Origin: an uncultured Aquimarina sp.
GTDB lineage: Bacteria; Bacteroidota; Bacteroidia; Flavobacteriales; Flavobacteriaceae
Direction: 5' to 3'
Assembly (NCBI GenBank): GCA_947502885.1
Contig: CANNBP010000002.1
Coordinates: forward strand, 124,001-188,000
Length of the DNA stretch: 64,000 nucleotides
Below, in pieces: positions 23,874-31,078 of this stretch; positions within the stretch are counted from its first letter, which is position 1, and every line of letters begins with the position of its first letter. The translations under genes were made by a program, and so were the position numbers. A model generated the notes under the pieces. The model was not told the DNA's origin. It was given only the letters and a program-made list of their open reading frames with translations, and made no database searches.

Positions 23874-25973
23874 TTATCCCAATTTTTTATCAGATAAACC
23901 TAATCCTTTGGCAAGGTTAAATAGGTTGGTGAACAAATTATTTTCTGAAGGATCAGTAGTTTTTTGCTTTAAATCCATAAGGATGTTTGCTATCGTTAGG
24001 TTTTTAATATCCTCTGAAGAAATTCCGTATTTGGTAGCAAACTCTTTTATTTTTTCTAAAAGATTACCTTTTACATCATCACTTCCTAAAATAGCATCTT
24101 TTACATCTTGAATGTTATCAGAATGCTTTACTAATCGATCAACTCCTTTGGCTTTTGTGATCTGACCTACAATTTGATCAAAGAACATGGTTTCTCCACC
24201 TACGATATCAATATTGGCAGCTTTTAATGCTTCTCCGATAACTTCCGCTTGAGCATCTGCTATTTCTTTTTGGATATTAATATGTGCTAAATCTACTTGA
24301 AGTTCTTTATCTAGACGTAATTTAAACTCTTCATGTTCTTTACCAACACCATCAAGTTTTTTCATGGCTTCTGCTTTTTCTTCAATTCCTGCAGCTTCTG
24401 CCAATGCAATTTCTTTATCCCCAACGGCTTGAGCAAGAGCCTTTTCTTTGATTACTTCGGCTTCTGCAATTCCTTCTTCTTTTACAGCCTCTGCTTTAGC
24501 TAATATACCTGCAGCTTCTGCTTTTGCTTTTTTCTCTATGATTGTAGCTTCTACAATTCCTTGACGCTCGTTAGCATCTGCTTTTGCATGCATCACTTGA
24601 GCTTCAGACATACCAATGGTAGCTTCTTCTTTTGCTGTAGCTTCGGCCAATGTTTTACGGGCTTCGGCTTCTTTTTCACTAGCTTCTTTTTGAGCTTGTG
24701 CTTCGATGTTAATCTCTTCGGCTTTTTGTTTTGCAGCTTCTTTTTGAGCTTCAGCAGCTTTGATTGTTGTAATTAATGCTTCTTGTGCATTAGCCTCTGC
24801 TATTGTGATTTTTACTTGTTTATCACGATCGGCAGTTTTAAAAGCTTCGATATCTTTCATGTTTTCCTGTTCTTCTACTACACCTTTTTCTAGTGTAACG
24901 CGATCACGAATCACATCTTGAATGTTTTTCTTTTCAACTTCTACAACTTTTTCTTTTTCGATTTGAGCAAGTGTTACAATACGTTCGCGTTCTGTAGCTT
25001 CTAGCATTCTGTCTTTTTCGACTCTTTCTGTTTCTACAGCATCGGTACGTTGTTTGTTTTTGGCAGCGACAATGATCTGACGTTGCATATTTTCTTCGGC
25101 TACTTTTACTTTTTCTTCTGTGGCAATACGAGCAGTTTCAGATTTTAAGCGTTCTTCTTCTGATACTTTTAAAATTTCGGCTTCTTCTCGAGCCTTGATG
25201 TTTGAAATTTCACGTCTTTGTTGTTCTTCCTTTTCTGCTAATTGTTTGTCTAGTTCTAATATCGCTTCACGAGCTTCAACATCTTGTTTACGAATAACTT
25301 TTTCTTCATCGCGCTTGATAAGGTTAGATTTCATGTTTTGTGCAGCAGTTAATTCGGTAATTTTTTTGATACCCTCTGCATCCAAAATGTTGTCGGCTTT
25401 TAAAAATGAAACTGGTGTTTGTTCTAAATAATCGATAGCACAATCTTCTAAGGTGTAGCCATTAAGATCGGTTCCGATAATGTCTACAATTTCATCTCTA
25501 AACTCACGCCTAGCTTCATATAGTTCTGTAAACTCAAATTTCTTACCTACTGTTTTAAGTGCTTCAGAGAACTTAGCTTCGAATAAATCTTCAAGAGTTG
25601 TAATGTGAGATGCTCTTTCGCAACCGATAGTTTGAGCCACTTTTTTGATGTATTCTACTTCGCTATTTACTCTTACAAAAAAGGCAACTTTAATATCTGC
25701 TCTCATATTGTCTTTACAAACAAGACCGTCGTTTCCTAATCGTTCGATTTGAATTTTCTTTACTGAAATGTCCATAATTTCAACCTTATGAAATACGGGG
25801 ACAACATAAAGTCCTTTGTCTGTGGCTACTTTGGTCCCTTTGAAACCTGTTCGTACAAGTGCTTCTCCTTGAGGGATTTTTTTATAGAACATTGCGATAA
25901 TCGCAAAGTATACGATGATGAGGAATAATATGAGCCCAATGCCTATTCCAATAAAAGGTAAAATGTTTTCCAT
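23874..25973 (-). CDS. Flotillin/SPFH domain protein (YqiK-like)
   Basis: A 699-residue flotillin. The N-terminal membrane helix is at residues 6-30. An SPFH/Band-7 domain spans about 35-210 (YKKIPQGEALVRTGFKG, GLYVVPVFHKVEIMDISVKKI, TLEDLFEAKFSEALKTVGK). A very long Glu/Ala/Lys coiled coil (about 215-560) with AEAAGILAKAEAVKEEGIAEAEVI repeats typical of flotillins follows, then a helical C-terminus. It forms large oligomers in the inner membrane and organises lipid domains. It is 16 bases after the YqiJ-like gene, the same pairing as yqiJ-yqiK in E. coli. Confidence 0.92.
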   Translation of the reverse strand: MENILPFIGIGIGLILFLIIVYFAIIAMFYKKIPQGEALVRTGFKGTKVATDKGLYVVPVFHKVEIMDISVKKIQIERLGNDGLVCKDNMRADIKVAFFVRVNSEVEYIKKVAQTIGCERASHITTLEDLFEAKFSEALKTVGKKFEFTELYEARREFRDEIVDIIGTDLNGYTLEDCAIDYLEQTPVSFLKADNILDAEGIKKITELTAAQNMKSNLIKRDEEKVIRKQDVEAREAILELDKQLAEKEEQQRREISNIKAREEAEILKVSEEERLKSETARIATEEKVKVAEENMQRQIIVAAKNKQRTDAVETERVEKDRMLEATERERIVTLAQIEKEKVVEVEKKNIQDVIRDRVTLEKGVVEEQENMKDIEAFKTADRDKQVKITIAEANAQEALITTIKAAEAQKEAAKQKAEEINIEAQAQKEASEKEAEARKTLAEATAKEEATIGMSEAQVMHAKADANERQGIVEATIIEKKAKAEAAGILAKAEAVKEEGIAEAEVIKEKALAQAVGDKEIALAEAAGIEEKAEAMKKLDGVGKEHEEFKLRLDKELQVDLAHINIQKEIADAQAEVIGEALKAANIDIVGGETMFFDQIVGQITKAKGVDRLVKHSDNIQDVKDAILGSDDVKGNLLEKIKEFATKYGISSEDIKNLTIANILMDLKQKTTDPSENNLFTNLFNLAKGLGLSDKKLG

Positions 25974-25989
25974 GGTTGTTTAAGTTAAT

Positions 25990-26706
25990 TTAATCGTTGT
26001 ATGACTGTACTAAATAATAATTTTTATCTTCTGATTGTTTTATAATCAGTATTTTTTCGTGATAGTTTATTTGCTCTCCGTTTAATGATTTTACATATAT
26101 TGATAATGGGTTTGATTCTGCAACTACCTCTGCAGACCCCATTTTATTTCCTGAAATTGTTGATTGAAGTGTGCCTTTTCTTCCAATTAAATCGATTGGT
26201 TCATCGCCATCCTTATTTAGATTTTTAAAAAAACTCTTAAATGGAGTTGTAAATATCTTTGTTAAAATTAAAGAGGGAATCATTGCAGCAAGAAAAACAA
26301 GATAACCCAAGTTGTGATCATATGTCGACGTTATGGTTGTGGTTATAGTTGTACATAACCACCAAATAAAAATCCAACAAGTGAAAGTAAACATGAACGG
26401 TAACCCAACAAAATTGAAGTAGATTAGTATGATCTGCCACCATTTTAAAGGTTTCCTTCTTTTTCCTACTACATCTTCTTTATTAACTTCTGTATTGGCG
26501 ATATCTTCAAAATCAAGATTTCCTCCTTCGATATTGGTATCTGTATCTATATCCATATCAGTATCTACATCAATATCTACATCAACATCAAGGTCAAAAT
26601 CTATCCCCGAAATCATAGTAAATACCCAGTACAAGATTAGTAAAATCATTAGTAGGGTTAATACTATGTTCACCGGTGAAAATGCTATGTCTATTAGTTC
26701 TTTCAA
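25990..26706 (-). CDS. YqiJ-like (NfeD/OB-fold) membrane protein with an alternating-Asp tract
   Basis: A 238-residue protein. Membrane helices lie near 12-32, 90-112 and 130-155. The C-terminal OB-fold (about 165-238) has DLIGRKGTLQSTISG, MGSAEVVAESNPLSIYVKS and KILIIKQ. This is the companion fold of flotillins, like YqiJ or NfeD. Unusually, residues 36-56 have Asp at every even position (11 Asp) just after helix 1, suggesting a cation-binding extended strand. An in-frame stop lies six bases upstream of codon 1 and the first ATG is inside a membrane helix, so a TTG at 26706 is the probable start. TTTAAACT-like repeats precede it. Confidence 0.8.
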   Translation of the reverse strand: MKELIDIAFSPVNIVLTLLMILLILYWVFTMISGIDFDLDVDVDIDVDTDMDIDTDTNIEGGNLDFEDIANTEVNKEDVVGKRRKPLKWWQIILIYFNFVGLPFMFTFTCWIFIWWLCTTITTTITSTYDHNLGYLVFLAAMIPSLILTKIFTTPFKSFFKNLNKDGDEPIDLIGRKGTLQSTISGNKMGSAEVVAESNPLSIYVKSLNGEQINYHEKILIIKQSEDKNYYLVQSYND

Positions 26707-26746
26707 AGTTTAAAGTTTAAAGTTATACTTGTTTGATTTTTAGTTT

Positions 26747-27808
26747 TTAGTCACCTCCACAAGAAGAGCAACTTGAACATGATGAACAACTTGAACAAGA
26801 ACTTGAATCAAAGAAACTGCTTTCAGAGTCAGAACCCCAATCACTAAAACTAAACCAACCAGATGATTCATTGTCTGATTCCTCTGCTACTGTATAAGGA
26901 TCCTCTTCTAAAGTCTCATTTACCGTGCTGTCATTGTTAATTTTACTGTCAAATATATCATGTTCGCTATTAATCTCTTCTGCATATCCTAAGGATTCTC
27001 CTTTTTCATTTTCAAAATGTGAATGATGAATGGTTGTGTTGCAATGATGCATTACATCTGACCAAATCAAACTATAGAAGATATAATCGTCAAAGCCATG
27101 GTATCCTCCATAAACCCCTCCTCTTGATGGAGTGGGTACAAAGTCTCTTTTTTCTTTAACCGTCTTAGACGGTAAAATGTATTTTGTTTTTGTAATGATA
27201 TTAATATCATCTACCTCAATCTGACGTTTGATTTCAAATTTAATTTCGTTTAAAAAGTGTTCAAATTTGTTGCCGCTTTCTTCAACAAAACGATCAAACA
27301 TGCTTTGGTGTTCTACAACCTTTTTTATTTCTTCTTTCGCCTTGTTGCTGGCGAACCTATTAAGTAAACCAGAAACTTTAATTTCAATTGGATATATTCC
27401 AATTTTATGATCTCGGTTTACTGTAATTTCGAAGAGATATTTGAAGGTTTCGTCTTTATGCTCTAACACTAAGTTGAGTTGAGTGAAATTGATAGACATT
27501 GCCTCATTTACTTCTATTTCGTATTTATCTAGTGCTAATTTTAGATCATTATCTTTTCCTTCTTTATCATGATAAAAATCGATATCATCGTGAGAGATTT
27601 TAATCACATTGTTTACTCCAAGATTTCTAAAAGACGCATTGATTTGTTGTAAAATTGCAACTGCCGTAAAAGTCTCACGTTCTTCTTTATCAGATACACT
27701 TCCTAATGTGATACTATGTAAAAACTTCCTAAATGCTTTAGTTGGTTTGACATATTTTATTTTAGTAAGTTGTGATGGGTCAATAGTAATGAATCCTTCG
27801 AAATACAT
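26747..27808 (-). CDS. Unknown protein with (Ser-Ser-Cys)n C-terminal tail
   Basis: A 353-residue protein with no signal peptide. The first 230 residues look like a folded mixed alpha/beta domain. No named family is recognised. A Glu/Asp/Ser-rich linker (about 270-330) leads to a striking tail: Cys at 338, 341, 344, 347 and 350, each separated by Ser-Ser, ending CGGD. Such Cys-every-third-residue tails could bind metal, carry lipid or form disulfides. The gene lies between the GRDP-like gene (13 bases) and the YqiJ-like gene (40 bases) and shares their operon. It is the least understood component. Confidence 0.75.
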   Translation of the reverse strand: MYFEGFITIDPSQLTKIKYVKPTKAFRKFLHSITLGSVSDKEERETFTAVAILQQINASFRNLGVNNVIKISHDDIDFYHDKEGKDNDLKLALDKYEIEVNEAMSINFTQLNLVLEHKDETFKYLFEITVNRDHKIGIYPIEIKVSGLLNRFASNKAKEEIKKVVEHQSMFDRFVEESGNKFEHFLNEIKFEIKRQIEVDDINIITKTKYILPSKTVKEKRDFVPTPSRGGVYGGYHGFDDYIFYSLIWSDVMHHCNTTIHHSHFENEKGESLGYAEEINSEHDIFDSKINNDSTVNETLEEDPYTVAEESDNESSGWFSFSDWGSDSESSFFDSSSCSSCSSCSSCSSCGGD

Positions 27809-27821
27809 AATTTGATTGGTT

Positions 27822-28226
27822 TTAGTTATGGCAGGAACCGCAATTGGTTAATTCCCATTCTTTTTTTGCTAGATCTCCCCAAATCTTTGGATTTGGATAT
27901 TTGTACTTTTGAATATATAGCTTTATGGTTTTTTCAAAAAGTTGTTGACTTCCTTTCTTACTAGGTGTATGATGAATAAATCTATCGTAATGTTTAATGC
28001 AAAATTCATTATAGAACTTTGTAAATAATATGAATTCATGCCATGCTAAATCTACAACTAAGGAAGGACTTAAGTGTTGATTTGTACAATGAATCAAATC
28101 AAGAAACCTTACTAATTCTAGAATTAACTCTTCGGTATTTATTTTATGATCCTTAGAGATTTTAGAAGTTTTTTCTATTATTAAAGGAATACGACTAACG
28201 ATCTCATTTACTTTTTCATGTTCCAT
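27822..28226 (-). CDS. GRDP-like (glycine-rich domain-containing-protein-like) protein ending in CGSC
   Basis: A 134-residue protein. The core motif VVDLAWHEFILFTKFYNEFC followed by FIHHTPS is the signature I associate with GRDP-like proteins, where the conserved Trp-His and His-His may bind a ligand or metal. The C-terminus is NCGSCHN, a CxxC that echoes the Cys-rich tail of the next protein. The ATG at 28226 is one base after the stop of the 38-residue microprotein (TAA-A-ATG) and follows an AAAGGG ribosome-binding-like stretch, so it is preferred to the upstream TTG. Confidence 0.7.
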   Translation of the reverse strand: MEHEKVNEIVSRIPLIIEKTSKISKDHKINTEELILELVRFLDLIHCTNQHLSPSLVVDLAWHEFILFTKFYNEFCIKHYDRFIHHTPSKKGSQQLFEKTIKLYIQKYKYPNPKIWGDLAKKEWELTNCGSCHN

Positions 28227-28227
28227 T

Positions 28228-28344
28228 TTAATTATCCCTTTTTTCAAAGTCTTCGCTATTTTTAATTCTGATTCTCCTGATAGTTAAAAAAACTAAAAGG
28301 ATTAAAATGACTATCCATAAGGTCGTTAGAATGATTGTTTCCAT
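28228..28344 (-). CDS. 38-residue single-pass membrane microprotein
   Basis: A minus-strand frame from ATG (28344) to TAA (28228) encodes 38 residues. One membrane helix (IILTTLWIVILILLVFL, residues 4-20) is followed by a basic-then-acidic cytoplasmic tail (RRIRIKNSEDFEKRDN). It starts ten bases after the ybjQ-like stop and ends one base before the GRDP-like ATG, so it fits the operon without gaps. A PspB-like or regulatory peptide role is possible. Its size means automated annotation often drops such genes. Confidence 0.6.
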   Translation of the reverse strand: METIILTTLWIVILILLVFLTIRRIRIKNSEDFEKRDN

Positions 28345-28354
28345 TGATTTTTAG

Positions 28355-28669
28355 TTACTTAAATTTAACAGCAGTGCCATAAGCCAGTATTTCTGAAGCA
28401 CCTTGCATAACCATTGATGTCGTAAGTCGTACATTTATTACTGCGTTTGCCCCGATTTTTTTTGCATCTTGTGTCATTCTTTGCATAGCTTGTTCTCTAG
28501 AATGCGCTTGTAGCTTGGTGTACTCTTCGATTTCACCACCTACAATATTTTTTAGACCAGCAAAAACATCGCGACCAATATTTCTTGCTCTTACGGTACT
28601 ACCTCTTGCAATTCCTAATATTGCATCAATCTCTTTGTTGGGGATGGTATCTGTTGTTGAAATTATCAT
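28355..28669 (-). CDS. YbjQ family (heavy-metal-binding-domain) protein
   Basis: A 104-residue protein of the YbjQ/UPF0145 family: MIISTTDTIPNKEIDAILGIARGSTVRARNIGRD start, central FAGLKNIVGGEIEEYTKL, and ANAVINVRLTTSMV C-terminal part. Homologues form ring-shaped pentamers. The family's metal-binding name rests on weak evidence. The ATG at 28669 matches the family start; a TTG upstream is unlikely. It lies 47 bases after pspA. YbjQ-type genes are often found beside flotillin and PspA genes. Confidence 0.88.
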   Translation of the reverse strand: MIISTTDTIPNKEIDAILGIARGSTVRARNIGRDVFAGLKNIVGGEIEEYTKLQAHSREQAMQRMTQDAKKIGANAVINVRLTTSMVMQGASEILAYGTAVKFK

Positions 28670-28716
28670 AACTATTGGTTTTGGCAACCGATAGCTTACT
28701 AAGCTATGGGTTTGGT

Positions 28717-29430
28717 TTATTCATCTTTGTCTTTCATGCCTAATTGTTCTTTTAATTTGGCTAGGTCATCGTCTGCACTGGCTTCTGTAGTATTTATAGC
28801 TTTGTCCAATTCTTCATCTATAGATTTAGAAGCGTTGGCAATATCGCCATATGCTTCTGCAAGAGCTTCTTCTTGATTTACTTTGTCTTTCATTCGTTCA
28901 AGCATTGATACTGTGCTAGAACTGTCTATCTCTGCCATTTGCTTGTTTACATTTTTTGTAGCAGTCGAAACTTTGACACGAGCTTTAAGAGTTTTAAGTT
29001 CGTTTTCCCACTTACTAATATTTTGCTTAATCTCTTGTACACTTTTCTCTAATTGAGCAACGGATTTGTCAAATTTTTCGGTTTCACCTTTACTTCTTGT
29101 AATGTGCTGTTGGGATTCTTCTTTTTTGATAAGAGCTTCTCTGGCTAGACGATCTGCTTCGGCACTTTCCATATCTCCACTTTGAGCTTTCTTAAGTATC
29201 AACATTGCTTTTTGCTGATAATCTTCGGCTTTAGAAATATATTCTTCGGTTTCGTTTTTAGACCTTATAGCCATAGCTTTTACTTGAGCCAAAGCCTCTA
29301 AGCTTTTTTCGAGATCAGTCTTCATATCTCGTATTCCTTGCTCTGTCATCTTTATGGGGTCTTCCATTTTTTCGATAGCAGAATGTGCTTCTGCTTCACC
29401 TATTTTAAATAGTCTTTTAAAAAAATTCAT
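28717..29430 (-). CDS. pspA: PspA/IM30 family membrane-stress protein
   Basis: A 237-residue, almost entirely helical protein: MNFFKRLFKIGEAEAHSAIEKMEDP, the N-terminal amphipathic segment and PspA signature, then heptad-rich coiled coil (KMAIRSKNETEEYISKAEDY-like and KSVAQLEKSVQEIKQNISKW-like segments) and an Asp/Glu-rich end. PspA/IM30/Vipp1 proteins polymerise on damaged inner membranes and are ESCRT-III relatives. It lies four bases after the YbjN-like gene and is the classic stress effector of this operon. Confidence 0.92.
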   Translation of the reverse strand: MNFFKRLFKIGEAEAHSAIEKMEDPIKMTEQGIRDMKTDLEKSLEALAQVKAMAIRSKNETEEYISKAEDYQQKAMLILKKAQSGDMESAEADRLAREALIKKEESQQHITRSKGETEKFDKSVAQLEKSVQEIKQNISKWENELKTLKARVKVSTATKNVNKQMAEIDSSSTVSMLERMKDKVNQEEALAEAYGDIANASKSIDEELDKAINTTEASADDDLAKLKEQLGMKDKDE

Positions 29431-29434
29431 AGTA

Positions 29435-29830
29435 CTAATATTTTGAAAAGTTTATAATTTGATCTGAATATTCACTTAATAATAACCCTAAAGAGTTTAA
29501 TGATCCTTCGAGTTCGTTAAGATCCAGATGTTCTATTTGAAGTGTATCTCTAAAAATTACTTTTTCTCCAGATTCATCTAGAACAAATGCTCCGTGTACA
29601 ATATCTCGGTTTTTTTGTAGTAAATTTCTATAGATTACTTCATTTTTGTTTTTAATGTTAAAAATATGCTGTTCCATAATTAGAATGGGTGGTGCCACTC
29701 CAAGAATCATATTTTTGATTCCTTCATTTTCTTTGCTAATCATAATAATGCCTTGAGCTTTATTCTCATGAATGACATTATAATTAAGTTGTAGCAAGTA
29801 GTCTTTTACCAATTGGAAATGATTTTGCAT
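29435..29830 (-). CDS. YbjN/CesT-like chaperone fold protein, first gene of operon
   Basis: A 131-residue protein resembling YbjN or Tir-chaperone-like proteins: MQNHFQLVKDYLLQLNY, then NIKNKNEVIYRNLLQKNRDIVHGAFVLDESGEKVIFRDTLQ split over several strands, and DLNELEGSLNSLGLLLSEY. The fold usually binds peptides or helices. The ATG at 29830 fits the family start, but a TTG 18 codons earlier (29884) is possible. It stops four bases before pspA. By position it may chaperone or regulate PspA polymerisation. Confidence 0.7.
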   Translation of the reverse strand: MQNHFQLVKDYLLQLNYNVIHENKAQGIIMISKENEGIKNMILGVAPPILIMEQHIFNIKNKNEVIYRNLLQKNRDIVHGAFVLDESGEKVIFRDTLQIEHLDLNELEGSLNSLGLLLSEYSDQIINFSKY

Positions 29831-29919
29831 GTATGATGGTTTATTAGATAAATAGTTAGTAATGTATTTCTGTTTGAGTGACAATTAATCAATATTACAA
29901 AAAGCCTATCAATTTTTGG

Positions 29920-30145
29920 GCTAATTCTATGGCTAAATTAACCAGAGAAATTACAAGTGCTACCATGGGTATGATGATTTAAAGGTTAATAATTTGCTAA
30001 AAACCTTAGTAAACATCTTTCTTAACGATAAATCTGGGGAGGCGTTAAAAAGTATTTCTACTAAAATTAGCATTTTTAAAAAGTATTAGCTAATATTGTT
30101 AGTGTAAAAGTACAATTATTTTTTATAATTGCAAATAAAATTAGC
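29920..30145. promoter_or_regulatory. Divergent control region with repeated TTAGC/GCTAA sites
   Basis: TTAGC or its complement occurs at 29920-29924, 29932-29936, 29996-30000, 30067-30071 and 30141-30145, and twice in a perfect 12-bp palindrome TATTAGCTAATA at 30084-30095. By a rough composition estimate fewer than one would be expected by chance in 230 bases. The palindrome lies near a TACTTTTA box facing the PspA operon. The last site touches the XRE regulator start, suggesting control of both directions by that regulator. Confidence 0.5.
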
Positions 30146-30149
30146 AAAA

Positions 30150-30911
30150 ATGTCATTTTTTGGAAAAAACATCAAAAAGATTCGTGGAGTAAAAGGACTT
30201 AGTCAACAAGCATTTGCAGAGCTTTTTGACCTAAAAAGAGGTACTTTGGGGGCTTATGAAGAGGGGCGAAGTGAACCTAAAATTGAAACATTAATTAAGA
30301 TTGCTAACTATTTTAGCATAACGATTGATCACTTATTGACCGATGAATTGACTGTAAATCAACTTTTAAAATTTAAAGGAGATCTTACGACCTATGCCGA
30401 GGACTTAAAAAAGGAACAGTTTGCAATTATTCCTTGTATTACAGAAAACACTATAAATGATTATATAGCTCTTTATCAAAAGGAAGGGTATGAAAAAGAA
30501 TTACCTACTCTTCAGTTACCAATTAATCCTACTAAAGAATTTAGAGGGTACACTGTAAATAATCTCGAAATGACTTCTCATGATAAAGGTTTTTATCCTA
30601 AAGATATTGTGGTTGGAGAAAAAGTACCATCTTCAGTAATTAAAAAGTTAAATAATGGCACCCTTGTTTTTGTAGTTGTTGAGGATAAAATCATTTTTAG
30701 AAGATTATATGTCATAAAAGGTAATGCGGTGTTAAGAGCAGATCATAAAAATATAGAAGATGAAGAGTATCCTTTGTCTGATATTAAAGAGTTGTGGCGA
30801 GTACGATATGTTTTTTGTAAACGTATACCAGAATTTGGGGATGATGTAGAGGATAAATTGTTAATGATCGAACAAGAATTAATGAAAATGAAAAATCGTC
30901 TTTCTGATTAG
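30150..30911 (+). CDS. XRE-type regulator with S24/LexA-like C-terminal domain
   Basis: A 253-residue repressor-like protein. A Cro/CI helix-turn-helix (residues 6-63) has GLSQQAFAELFDLKRGTLGAYEEGR. The C-terminal S24-like domain (about 125-225) resembles LexA/CI but has Glu140 where the catalytic Ser stands (VNNLEMTS) and Arg184-Arg185 where the Lys is expected (IIFRRLY). It therefore probably cannot cleave itself and may sense by binding instead. The ATG at 30150 is preferred over the TTG at 30129. It is divergent from the PspA operon and is its likely regulator. Confidence 0.8.
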   Translation: MSFFGKNIKKIRGVKGLSQQAFAELFDLKRGTLGAYEEGRSEPKIETLIKIANYFSITIDHLLTDELTVNQLLKFKGDLTTYAEDLKKEQFAIIPCITENTINDYIALYQKEGYEKELPTLQLPINPTKEFRGYTVNNLEMTSHDKGFYPKDIVVGEKVPSSVIKKLNNGTLVFVVVEDKIIFRRLYVIKGNAVLRADHKNIEDEEYPLSDIKELWRVRYVFCKRIPEFGDDVEDKLLMIEQELMKMKNRLSD

Positions 30912-31042
30912 TGTTCTTGTTAGTGTCAATTCTTGCATAGAATAAATTAAGAGTCTTATTTCTAAAAAAGAAGATTAAACCAGTTTAACTTCTTTTAAAC
31001 CCACTTCATCAGAATCTACTTTATAGAAGATTAGGTCACCTA

Positions 31043-31050
31043 TACTTTTG
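31043..31050 (+). promoter_or_regulatory. Bacteroidetes -7 box (TACTTTTG) upstream of TonB operon
   Basis: TACTTTTG fits TAnnTTTG and ends 28 bases before the receptor ATG at 31079, a normal leader length. No clear -33 TTG is visible. Confidence 0.45.
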
Positions 31051-31078
31051 TTTTAGTTCATAAAATAAACTAGCTAAA

